From Pseudomonas helleri (lineage in GTDB: Bacteria > Pseudomonadota > Gammaproteobacteria > Pseudomonadales > Pseudomonadaceae): DNA of 39,897 bases. The stretch is from contig NZ_WIWC01000047.1 of assembly GCF_009600315.1 (NCBI RefSeq), forward strand, positions 1 through 39,897. Direction: 5' to 3'. Position 1 is the stretch's first letter. The number at the start of each line of letters is the position of its first letter. The notes below the pieces were generated by a model. The model saw nothing but the letters and a program-made list of their open reading frames with translations. It did not search any database and had not been told where the DNA came from. This document shows positions 33,027 through 39,897 of this stretch, piece after piece. Both the position numbers and the translations under genes were made by a program.

Positions 33027-34382
33027 ATGTCCCTGGGAATCGACTACTTGAATGCCATGCTTGAGGAAGACAAGGAGAAGGGCGTCCACCGCTGCAAGCG
33101 GGAGATGTTTACCGATCCGCGTCTTTTTGAACTCGAAATGACCCATATTTTCGAGGGTAACTGGCTCTATCTCGCTCACGAGAGCCAGATCCCCAACGTC
33201 AATGATTTTTTGACCACCACCATGGGCCGTCAGCCGATCTTTATCGCGCGCAACAAGGCCGGTGAACTTAACGCGTTTCTCAACGCTTGCAGCCATCGCG
33301 GCGCCATGATCTGCCGCCACAAGACCGGCAACCGCGCCAGCTATACCTGCCCGTTCCACGGCTGGACCTTCAACAACAGCGGCAAATTGCTCAAAGTCAA
33401 AGACCCGAGCGAAGCCGGCTACCCCGAAGGTTTCAACTGTGAAGGCTCCCACGACCTGACCAAAGTGGCGCGCTTTGAATCCTATCGCGGCTTTTTGTTC
33501 GGCAGCCTCAATCCCGATGTCAGCTCCCTGGCGGAACACTTGGGCGAGTCGGCCAAGATCATCGACATGATCGTTGACCAGTCCCCTGACGGTCTGGAGG
33601 TGCTGCGCGGTTCCAGCTCGTACATCTACGAAGGCAACTGGAAACTCACCGCCGAAAACGGTGCCGATGGCTACCATGTCAGTTCCGTGCACTGGAACTA
33701 CGCCGCCACGCAAAATCAGCGCACGCTGCGCGAAGCCGGCGAAGAAATCAAAACCATGAGCGCCGGCAGTTGGGCCAAAAGTGGCGGTGGTTTTTACTCG
33801 TTTGACCATGGCCACCTGCTGCTCTGGACGCGCTGGGCCAACCCCCAGGACCGTCCGGCCTACGAGCGTCGTGACGAGCTGGCGCGCGACTTCGGCAAGG
33901 CCCGCGCCGACTGGATGATCGAGAACTCACGCAACCTGTGCCTGTACCCCAACGTCTACCTGATGGACCAGTTCAGCTCGCAGATTCGCATCGCCCGGCC
34001 GATCTCGGTGAACAAAACCGAAATCACCATTTACTGCATTGCCCCCAAAGGCGAGAGCAGCGAGGCGCGGACCAAGCGCATTCGCCAGTACGAAGACTTC
34101 TTCAATGTCAGCGGCATGGCCACCCCGGATGATCTGGAAGAGTTCCGCTCGTGCCAGACCGGTTATGGCGCTGGCCGTGGCTGGAACGACATGTCCCGCG
34201 GCGCAGAACACTGGATCGAAGGCGCCGATGCGGCCGCCGAAGAAATCGACCTTAAACCGCTGTTGTCCGGTGTGCGCACCGAAGACGAAGGGCTGTTTGT
34301 GCTGCAACACAAGTATTGGCAGGAGACCATGCTCAAAGCCGTCGCTGCCGAGCCGACGCTGATCCCTGTGGAGGCCGTGTGA
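33027..34382 (+). CDS. benA: Benzoate 1,2-dioxygenase large (alpha) subunit BenA
   Basis: BenA is the catalytic oxygenase subunit that converts benzoate to its cis-dihydrodiol with BenB and BenC. The Rieske ligands are Cys88 and His90 (NACSHRG) and Cys108 and His111 (CPFHGW). The mononuclear iron site is in ENGADGYHVSSVH (His217, His222, with Asp214 bridging). At 451 residues it is full length. GGAGG at 33014-33018 lies 8 bases before ATG 33027. Its stop overlaps the benB ATG by one base. The sequence follows BenA more than the toluate (XylX) or anthranilate relatives by gene context, though the substrate range cannot be read exactly. Confidence 0.95.
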   Translation: MSLGIDYLNAMLEEDKEKGVHRCKREMFTDPRLFELEMTHIFEGNWLYLAHESQIPNVNDFLTTTMGRQPIFIARNKAGELNAFLNACSHRGAMICRHKTGNRASYTCPFHGWTFNNSGKLLKVKDPSEAGYPEGFNCEGSHDLTKVARFESYRGFLFGSLNPDVSSLAEHLGESAKIIDMIVDQSPDGLEVLRGSSSYIYEGNWKLTAENGADGYHVSSVHWNYAATQNQRTLREAGEEIKTMSAGSWAKSGGGFYSFDHGHLLLWTRWANPQDRPAYERRDELARDFGKARADWMIENSRNLCLYPNVYLMDQFSSQIRIARPISVNKTEITIYCIAPKGESSEARTKRIRQYEDFFNVSGMATPDDLEEFRSCQTGYGAGRGWNDMSRGAEHWIEGADAAAEEIDLKPLLSGVRTEDEGLFVLQHKYWQETMLKAVAAEPTLIPVEAV

Positions 34383-34870
34383 TGACCGACACTTACAGCA
34401 TCGTGCGGGACTTTCTGTACCGCGAAGCGCGCCATCTGGACGACGCGCAATGGGATCAATGGCTGGAACTGTACAGCGCCGATGCCAGCTTCTGGATGCC
34501 AGCGTGGGATGATAACGACACCCTGACCGAAGACCCGCAAAGCGAAATCTCGCTGATCTGGTACGGCAACCGGGGCGGCCTTGAAGACCGCGTGTTCCGC
34601 ATCAAGACCGAGCGCTCCAGCGCCACCATGCCCGACACCCGCACCTCGCACAATTTAAGCAACATCGAGATCGTCGAGCAGGCCGAAGGGCTGTGCCACG
34701 TGCGTTTCAACTGGCACACCCTGAGCTTTCGCTACAAGACCACTGACAGCTACTTCGGCACCAGCTTCTACACCCTCGACATGCGTGGCTCGCAGCCACT
34801 GATCAAGGCCAAGAAAGTGGTGCTGAAAAACGACTACGTGCGTCAAGTCATCGACATCTATCACATCTGA
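34382..34870 (+). CDS. benB: Benzoate 1,2-dioxygenase small (beta) subunit BenB
   Basis: The beta subunit supports the alpha3beta3 oxygenase and has the cystatin-like fold, with no catalytic metal. The 162-residue sequence begins YSIVRDFLYREARHLDDAQW, then WLELYSADASFWMPAWDD, and contains SEISLIWYGNRGGLEDRVFR, all typical of benzoate/toluate dioxygenase beta subunits. It shares the TGATG junction with benA, so the two subunits are made in step. A 69-base GC-rich gap, including a GCGCC/GGCGC hairpin at 34895-34908, separates it from benC and may set their relative expression. Confidence 0.95.
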   Translation: MTDTYSIVRDFLYREARHLDDAQWDQWLELYSADASFWMPAWDDNDTLTEDPQSEISLIWYGNRGGLEDRVFRIKTERSSATMPDTRTSHNLSNIEIVEQAEGLCHVRFNWHTLSFRYKTTDSYFGTSFYTLDMRGSQPLIKAKKVVLKNDYVRQVIDIYHI

Positions 34871-34939
34871 TCAACGCGCGGCGAGTGACGCTGGGCGCCT
34901 GCGGGCGCGGCGGGCTTGGCCGTGCGTGCGAGGTACATC

Positions 34940-35953
34940 ATGAGCTTTAACATCGCACTCAATTTTGAAGACGGCGTCACCCGTTTTATCGAAGCCACAG
35001 GCCAGGAAACCGTTGCCGACGCCGCGTACCGCCAGGGCATCAACATTCCGCTGGACTGCCGCGACGGCGCGTGCGGCACCTGCAAGTGCTTTGCCGAAGC
35101 CGGGCAATACGACCTGGGCGATGAATTTATCGAAGACGCCCTCAGCGATGACGAAGTGCAGCAGGGCTACGTCCTGACCTGCCAGATGCGCGCCGCCAGC
35201 GATTGCGTATTGCGTGTGCCAGCCTCCTCGGCGCTGTGCAAAACCCAACAGGCCAGCTTCCAAGCGACCATCAGCGACCTGCGCCAACTCTCCGAAAGCA
35301 CCATTGCGCTGTCGATCAAGGGCGAGTCCCTGAGCCGTCTGGCGTTCTTGCCGGGGCAGTACGTCAACCTGCACGTGCCGGGCAGCGAGCAGACCCGCGC
35401 TTACTCCTTCAGCACCCTGCAAAAGGACGGTGAAGTGAGTTTCCTGATTCGCAACGTACCGGGCGGCCTGATGAGCAGCTTTCTTACGGGGCTGGCCAAA
35501 ACCGGCGACAGCATGACCTTGGCCGGGCCGCTGGGCAGTTTCTACCTGCGCCAGATACAGCGCCCGCTCTTGCTGCTGGCGGGCGGCACCGGTCTCGCGC
35601 CGTTTACGGCCATGCTCGAAAAAATCGCTGAGCAAGGCAGCGAGCATCCGGTGCACCTGATCTACGGCGTGACCAATGACCTGGATCTGGTCGAACTGGA
35701 CCGCCTGCACGCCTTGAGTGCGCGTATTACCAACTTCAGCTTCAGCGCCTGCGTCGCCAACCCGCAAAGCCTGCACCCGCTCAAGGGCTATGTGACTCAG
35801 CATATCGAGCCTCAGCACCTCAATGAAGGCGACGTCGACGTCTACCTGTGCGGCCCGCCGCCGATGGTTGAAGCCGTCAGCCAGTACATCCGCGAGCAGG
35901 GCATCACCCCGGCGAACTTCTACTACGAGAAATTCGCGGCTGCCGCGGCCTGA
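34940..35953 (+). CDS. benC: Benzoate dioxygenase electron transfer component BenC
   Basis: BenC passes electrons from NADH through FAD and a plant-type 2Fe-2S cluster to BenA. The cluster ligands are Cys40, Cys45, Cys48 and Cys81 (LDCRDGACGTCKC and LTCQ). Flavin binding is shown by TRAYSFST, and NAD binding by LAGGTGLAPF and YLCGPPPMVEAV. The 337-residue length is normal. ATG 34940 follows GCGAGG at about 5-6 bases; the longer frame from 34916 has no family-like sequence. The gene is intact and sits between benB and benD on the same strand. Confidence 0.95.
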   Translation: MSFNIALNFEDGVTRFIEATGQETVADAAYRQGINIPLDCRDGACGTCKCFAEAGQYDLGDEFIEDALSDDEVQQGYVLTCQMRAASDCVLRVPASSALCKTQQASFQATISDLRQLSESTIALSIKGESLSRLAFLPGQYVNLHVPGSEQTRAYSFSTLQKDGEVSFLIRNVPGGLMSSFLTGLAKTGDSMTLAGPLGSFYLRQIQRPLLLLAGGTGLAPFTAMLEKIAEQGSEHPVHLIYGVTNDLDLVELDRLHALSARITNFSFSACVANPQSLHPLKGYVTQHIEPQHLNEGDVDVYLCGPPPMVEAVSQYIREQGITPANFYYEKFAAAAA

Positions 35954-35975
35954 TCCCTGATTAAGCGAGGTTGTA

Positions 35976-36734
35976 ATGAACCGATTCGACAACAAAGTCG
36001 CGCTGGTCACTGGCGCCGCTCAAGGCATTGGCCGTCGTGTTTGCGAACGCCTGCTGGGCGAGGGCGGCCAGGTGATTGCGGTTGACCGCTCCGAGCTGGT
36101 ACACGAATTGAAAGGGCCGGGCGTGCTGACCTTGACGGCAGATCTGGAGCTTTACACCGACTGCGCCCGCGTCATGGCCTCTGCCGTGTCCACTTTTGGC
36201 CGCCTCGACATCCTGATCAACAACGTGGGCGGCACCATCTGGGCCAAACCGTTCGAGCACTATCAAGTTGAAGAAATCGAAGCTGAAGTGCGTCGTTCGC
36301 TGTTCCCCACCCTGTGGTGCTGCCACGCGGCGCTGCCCTACATGCTCGATCAGGGGCAGGGCGCGATTGTGAATGTTTCTTCAATCGCCACCCGCAGCGT
36401 CAACCGCGTCCCATATGGCGCGGCCAAAGGCGGCGTGAATGCCCTGACCGCCTGCCTGGCGTTCGAGAACGCCGAGCGCGGCATTCGCGTCAACGCCACC
36501 GCACCGGGCGGTACCCAAGCACCGCCACGCCGCATCCCGCGCAATGGCGCTGAACAAAGTCCTGACGAGGCCGCGTGGTACCAGCAAATCGTCGACCAGA
36601 CCCTGAGCAGCAGCCTGATGAAGCGCTACGGCACGTTGGACGAACAAGTCGGCGCGATCCTGTTTCTGGCCAGCGACGACGCCTCCTACATCACTGGCGT
36701 GACCTTGCCAGTGGGCGGCGGCGACCTCGGCTGA
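35976..36734 (+). CDS. benD: Benzoate cis-diol dehydrogenase BenD
   Basis: BenD oxidises the 1,2-dihydroxy-cyclohexadiene carboxylate to catechol with release of CO2 and NADH. It is a short-chain dehydrogenase of 252 residues with the nucleotide motif TGAAQGIG (12-19), NNVGG (82-86) and catalytic Ser136, Tyr147 and Lys151 (VNVSSIATRS and YGAAKGG). AGCGAGG precedes ATG 35976. The gap to catB is only 29 bases and contains no obvious promoter or terminator, so ben and cat genes appear to share a transcript. Confidence 0.95.
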   Translation: MNRFDNKVALVTGAAQGIGRRVCERLLGEGGQVIAVDRSELVHELKGPGVLTLTADLELYTDCARVMASAVSTFGRLDILINNVGGTIWAKPFEHYQVEEIEAEVRRSLFPTLWCCHAALPYMLDQGQGAIVNVSSIATRSVNRVPYGAAKGGVNALTACLAFENAERGIRVNATAPGGTQAPPRRIPRNGAEQSPDEAAWYQQIVDQTLSSSLMKRYGTLDEQVGAILFLASDDASYITGVTLPVGGGDLG

Positions 36735-36763
36735 ACCCTATAAAAATCATTGGAAAACACCCC

Positions 36764-37885
36764 ATGAGCCACGCCCTGATTGAAAGCCTGACCACGATCA
36801 TCGTCGACTTGCCCACCATCCGCCCGCACAAGCTGGCGATGCACACGATGCAAAAACAGACCTTGGTGATTCTGCGCCTGCGCTGCAGTGACGGCATCGA
36901 AGGCATCGGTGAAGCCACCACCATTGGCGGTCTGGCCTACGGTTATGAAAGCCCGGAAAGCATCAAAGCCAACATCGACGCGCACCTGGCGCCGATGCTG
37001 GTGGGCATGGCGGCGGACAACATCAACGCGGCCATGCAGGTACTCGACAAAATCGCCAAAGGCAACACCTTCGCCAAATCCGGCATCGAAAGCGCACTGC
37101 TCGACGCTCAGGGCAAGCGTCTGGGCTTGCCGGTCAGCGAACTGCTGGGCGGGCGCGTCCGCGACAGCCTGGAAGTGGCCTGGACACTGGCCAGCGGCGA
37201 CACCGCCCGCGACATCGCCGAAGCCGAACAGATGCTCGACGTGCGCCGTCACCGCATCTTCAAATTGAAAATCGGTGCCAACCCGCTGGAGCAAGACCTC
37301 AAGCACGTGATCGCGATCAAAAAGGCCCTGGGTGACCGGGCCAGCGTGCGCGTAGACGTCAACCAGTATTGGGACGAGTCCCAAGCCATCCGAGGCTGCC
37401 AAGTGCTGGGCGACAACGGCATCGACCTGATTGAGCAACCGATCTCGCGGGTCAACCGCTCGGGGCAAGTGCGCCTGAACCAGCGCAGCCCGGCGGCGAT
37501 CATGGCCGACGAATCCATCGAAAGCGTGGAAGACGCGTTCAGTTTGGCCGCTGACGGCGCCGCCAGCGTATTTGCCCTCAAAATCGCCAAAAACGGCGGC
37601 CCGCGCGCCGTACTGCGCACCGCACACATCGCCGAAGCGGCGGGCATCGCCTTGTATGGCGGCACCATGCTCGAAGGCTCAGTCGGCACCCTGGCGTCGG
37701 CCCATGCCTTTCTGACCCTCAAGCAACTGACCTGGGGCACCGAGCTGTTCGGTCCGTTGCTGTTGACCGCCGACATCATCACCGAGGCACCGCAGTACCG
37801 CGATTTTGAACTGCACATCCCGCGCACCCCGGGCCTTGGTCTGAGCATCGACGAAGAACGCCTGTCGCACTATCGCCGCCACTGA
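36764..37885 (+). CDS. catB: Muconate cycloisomerase CatB
   Basis: CatB turns cis,cis-muconate into muconolactone with a divalent metal (enolase superfamily). The 373-residue protein has the catalytic pair Lys167/Lys169 in FKLKIGANP and the metal ligands Asp198 (RVDVNQYW), Glu224 (DLIEQPI) and Asp249 (IMADESIES), all at the published Pseudomonas positions. ATG 36764 is chosen because the frame upstream overlaps benD and lacks family sequence. It follows benD closely and precedes catC by 33 bases. The usual divergent catR is absent. Confidence 0.96.
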   Translation: MSHALIESLTTIIVDLPTIRPHKLAMHTMQKQTLVILRLRCSDGIEGIGEATTIGGLAYGYESPESIKANIDAHLAPMLVGMAADNINAAMQVLDKIAKGNTFAKSGIESALLDAQGKRLGLPVSELLGGRVRDSLEVAWTLASGDTARDIAEAEQMLDVRRHRIFKLKIGANPLEQDLKHVIAIKKALGDRASVRVDVNQYWDESQAIRGCQVLGDNGIDLIEQPISRVNRSGQVRLNQRSPAAIMADESIESVEDAFSLAADGAASVFALKIAKNGGPRAVLRTAHIAEAAGIALYGGTMLEGSVGTLASAHAFLTLKQLTWGTELFGPLLLTADIITEAPQYRDFELHIPRTPGLGLSIDEERLSHYRRH

Positions 37886-37918
37886 TTCCACTTGCCCTGG
37901 ACCTTCAAGGAGAACCGC

Positions 37919-38209
37919 ATGCTTTTCCACGTAAAAATGACCGTCAACCTGCCGATCGACATGGACCCGGCCAAAGCCGCGGCCCTCAAGGCCGACGAAA
38001 AAGAACTGGCCCAGCGCCTGCAACGCGAAGGCACCTGGCGCCACCTGTGGCGTATTGCCGGGCATTACGCCAACTACAGCGTATTCGACGTCGCCAGCGT
38101 TGAAGCCCTGCACGACACCCTGATGCAACTGCCGTTGTTCCCCTACATGGACATCGAGATCAACGGGCTGTGCCGTCACCCGTCCTCGATCCACAGCGAC
38201 GACCGGTAA
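37919..38209 (+). CDS. catC: Muconolactone delta-isomerase CatC
   Basis: CatC moves the double bond of muconolactone to give 3-oxoadipate enol-lactone. It is a 96-residue ferredoxin-like-fold protein that assembles as a decamer in characterised members. MLFHVKMTVNLP at the start, GTWRHLWRIAGHYANYSVFD and LPLFPYMDIEI are the conserved blocks. AAGGAGAA ends just before ATG 37919. It lies in the order catB-catC-catA found in Pseudomonas putida. The gene is intact. Confidence 0.96.
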   Translation: MLFHVKMTVNLPIDMDPAKAAALKADEKELAQRLQREGTWRHLWRIAGHYANYSVFDVASVEALHDTLMQLPLFPYMDIEINGLCRHPSSIHSDDR

Positions 38210-38251
38210 AACCAACAGTTCCTTGCATAAAAACAAGATGAGGTGAACCCC

Positions 38252-39175
38252 ATGACCGTGAAAATCTCCCACACCGATGTCATCCAGAGCTTCTTCAAAG
38301 AAGCCGCCGGCTTTGCCAATGACAGCGGCAGCACCCGCCTGAAAACCATCGTGCTGCGCGTGCTGCAAGACACCGCAAAAATCATCGAAGACCTCGACAT
38401 CAGTGAAAACGAGTTCTGGAAAACGGTGGACTACCTCAACCGTCTGGGCGGTCGATCAGAAGCGGGATTACTGGTGGCGGGGCTGGGCATTGAACACTTC
38501 CTCGACCTTTTGCAAGACGCCAAAGACCAGCAGGTCGGCTTGACTGGCGGCACCCCGCGCACCATCGAAGGCCCGCTGTACGTGGCCGGCGCACCGCTGA
38601 GCGAAGGCGAAGCGCGCATGGACGACGGCAGCGAAGACGAAGTCGGCACGGTCATGTTCCTTGAGGGGCAAGTGTTCGACAGCTATGGCCAGCCCCTGCC
38701 GGGTGCCACCGTCGACCTGTGGCAGGCCAACACCCGAGGCACCTACTCTTTCTTCGACCCAAGCCAGAGCGAATACAACCTGCGCCGCCGCATCATCACC
38801 GACGCGCAGGGTCGATACCGTGCGCGCAGCATCGTGCCCTCTGGCTATGGTTGTGACCCTCAAGGCCCGACCCAGGAATGCCTGGACCAACTTGGCCGCC
38901 ACGGCCAGCGCCCGGCCCACGTTCACTTCTTCATCAGCGCGCCGGGGCAACGTCACCTCACCACCCAAATCAACCTGTCGGGCGAGAAATACCTGTGGGA
39001 CGACTTCGCCTACGCCACCCGAGATGGCTTGGTGGGCGAAGTCATCTTCCGCGAAGATGGCGCACGAGGCATAGAAGGGCGCTATGCCGAAATGACATTT
39101 GACTTTCAACTGCAACAAGCGGCGGACAGTGCGGCGGAGAACAGAAGCGACCGGCCGCGGGCGTTGCAGGCGTAA
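38252..39175 (+). CDS. catA: Catechol 1,2-dioxygenase CatA
   Basis: CatA is the intradiol enzyme that opens catechol to cis,cis-muconate with non-haem Fe(III). The iron ligands are Tyr165 (GTYSFFDP), Tyr199 (VPSGYGCDP), His223 and His225 (RPAHVHFFIS). The protein has 307 residues from ATG 38252, preceded by GATGAGG; GTG 38243 is an alternative. It is the final gene of the ben-cat run, in enzymatic terms acting before catB. A REP cluster follows. 3-oxoadipate enol-lactone hydrolase and later genes are not in the window. Confidence 0.96.
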   Translation: MTVKISHTDVIQSFFKEAAGFANDSGSTRLKTIVLRVLQDTAKIIEDLDISENEFWKTVDYLNRLGGRSEAGLLVAGLGIEHFLDLLQDAKDQQVGLTGGTPRTIEGPLYVAGAPLSEGEARMDDGSEDEVGTVMFLEGQVFDSYGQPLPGATVDLWQANTRGTYSFFDPSQSEYNLRRRIITDAQGRYRARSIVPSGYGCDPQGPTQECLDQLGRHGQRPAHVHFFISAPGQRHLTTQINLSGEKYLWDDFAYATRDGLVGEVIFREDGARGIEGRYAEMTFDFQLQQAADSAAENRSDRPRALQA

Positions 39176-39229
39176 TCGCGAGGTGCAGTTTGGGCCTGAA
39201 ATTCGCGACCATGCCGGTGACGCAAATCC

Positions 39230-39268
39230 TGTAGTCGCTGTCGAGGAACGAAGGCTGCGATCGGCGGC
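39230..39268 (+). repeat. REP element
   Basis: TGTAGTCGCTGTCGAGGAAC followed by GAAGGCTGCGATCGGCGGC. It differs by few bases from the unit at 28534. Confidence 0.85.
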
Positions 39269-39330
39269 AAACCGATGCATCAGGCCCCCCTTATTGTCGT
39301 GTTTTAACGCTCTACGACGATTGCATCGTC

Positions 39331-39366
39331 GAACGTAGCCTCGCACTACTCGTCAACTGCTACGGG
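39331..39366 (-). repeat. REP element, inverted
   Basis: GAACGTAGCCTCGCACTACT followed by CGTCAACTGCTACGGG is an inverted, diverged REP unit. It faces the unit at 39230. Confidence 0.8.
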
Positions 39367-39380
39367 CGGACAACATTCTT

Positions 39381-39431
39381 GTAGCAGCTGCCGAGCACCG
39401 CGAGGCTGCGATCGGCGGCGAAGCCGTCGTA
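39381..39431 (+). repeat. REP element
   Basis: GTAGCAGCTGCCGAGCACC followed by GCGAGGCTGCGATCGGCGG and a GAAGCCGTCG tail. A third unit of the cluster, of the GTAGCAGCTG type. Confidence 0.8.
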
Positions 39432-39507
39432 AACCAGTCAATCCGATGCATCAGGCCGATCACAATGGTCGGGGGATTAAGCTCCAGATGAACCGCAGTC
39501 AATGAAC

Positions 39508-39897
39508 TTACGATGAATCCATCCTCGACCGAGGCTTCGTTTTCTTGTCGCCTTGCCAGAGAAATTGGGTGGTTTTGCCGTCCATTTCTTTGGCGATGCG
39601 TCGGCCGAAGGCGTCGTAGCGGTAGGCGACGTCGCTGCCGTCGGCCAAGGTGATGCCGATCAGGCGGTGTTGGCTGTCGTAGCGGTAGTGGCGCACCAGT
39701 CGTTGGCCGGCGCCGCGTCGTTCGCGGATGAGGTTGCCAAAGGCGTCGTAGTCGAAGTGGCAATCACCTTGCATCAGCAGGCGGTTGCCGTCGGGCAGTT
39801 TGCAGTGGCTGAGCTGGCCGAGGGCGTCGTAGCGGTAGCGCAGGGTGGCCCAGCCTTGGTGTTCGGTGATGAGGCGGTCTTGCAGGTCGTATTCGTA
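39508..39897 (-). pseudogene. 3' end of a truncated Rhs-repeat gene (runs off the window)
   Basis: On the - strand the frame enters from the window edge with YEYDLQDRLITEHQGW, followed by YRYDALGQLSHCKLPDGNRL, YDAFGNLIRERRGAG and YDAFGRRIAKEMDGKTTQFLW, which are YD repeats of a classical Rhs core. In complete Rhs proteins WQGDKL is followed by a further core segment and a C-terminal toxin. Here, after WQGDK, the frame reads KTKPRSRMDSS and stops. Sequence beyond the stop shows no Rhs similarity and leads to REP repeats. It is therefore a decayed or truncated copy, unlike the TccC-like gene at 21882. The 5' part is outside the window, so it could still be a partial functional gene. Confidence 0.7.

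Larger units (their letters stand above)
39176..39507. other. REP cluster and intergenic region after catA
   Basis: This 332-base region lies between catA and the convergent Rhs fragment. REP units occur at 39230-39268 (+), 39331-39366 (inverted) and 39381-39431 (+). The remaining bases show no gene. No strong Rho-independent terminator other than the REP stems was found for the ben-cat transcript. Confidence 0.65.

Noticed and set aside
32892..33815. Long - strand frame opposite benA (307 codons)
   Set aside because: It is the antisense shadow of benA, which has full Rieske dioxygenase motifs and a good ribosome site. The shadow has no recognisable domain.
36686..37627. 313-codon - strand frame opposite catB
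   Set aside because: Antisense shadow of catB, which has all its catalytic residues in place.
28534..39431. Repeated short units considered as a CRISPR array
   Set aside because: The units are inverted, irregularly spaced and separated by genes; no regular spacers or cas genes are present. They are REP elements.

Overview
The window reads as chromosomal DNA of a Pseudomonas species, probably of the fluorescens/putida type. The evidence is a creatinase nearly identical to my memory of the Pseudomonas putida enzyme, a creatinase / MHS transporter / CahR-type regulator trio, benABCD and catBCA, short REP repeats beginning GTAGTCGCTG or GTAGCAGCTG, and a roughly 230-bp interspersed repeat that I associate with pseudomonads. 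No rRNA, tRNA, CRISPR array or IS transposase was recognised.

Left part (1-7071, + strand). This is the distal end of a type VI secretion cluster: tssA, tssF, tssG, tssJ, tssE, then a protein joining an ImpA-like cytoplasmic region, one membrane helix and an OmpA-like peptidoglycan-binding domain. The genes abut or overlap and look like one transcript. TssB, C, H, K, L, M, Hcp and VgrG are not in the window.

7092-15095. A LysR regulator diverges from a quinone-oxidoreductase-like gene across a palindrome-bearing intergenic region. An unrecognised gene that looks broken in a T6 run follows. Next is a coupled pair, a bacterial FAN1-type VRR-NUC nuclease and an XPD/DinG-like iron-sulfur helicase with its own PD-(D/E)XK motif, which is probably a DNA crosslink repair module.

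15170-21761. RidA and a type III PLP enzyme of the D-threonine aldolase / D-serine dehydratase family are adjacent. A five-gene catabolic operon follows: extradiol dioxygenase, IpdA-like and IpdB-like subunits, an EchA20-like hydratase and an IpdC-like FMN enzyme. The last four resemble the enzymes that open steroid rings C and D, but no other steroid genes lie nearby. This is the most interesting part of the window.

21882-32760. This stretch holds a TccC/Rhs-like polymorphic-toxin protein with an unrecognised C-terminal domain, an MgtC-family membrane protein, the creatine locus (creA, MHS transporter, and convergent cahR beyond a REP-framed repeat block), and an orphan tauA divergent from an FAD/NAD(P)-binding protein behind a sigma-54-like promoter.

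33027-39175. benABCD runs directly into catBCA, giving a complete benzoate-to-muconolactone and enol-lactone route on one strand. It is preceded by two tandem XylS/BenR-type half-sites spaced 21 bp, with a -10 hexamer at the same distance as in the TOL Pm promoter as I remember it. benR, catR and a benzoate transporter are absent from the window. The window ends in a REP cluster and the truncated 3' end of a second Rhs gene on the - strand.
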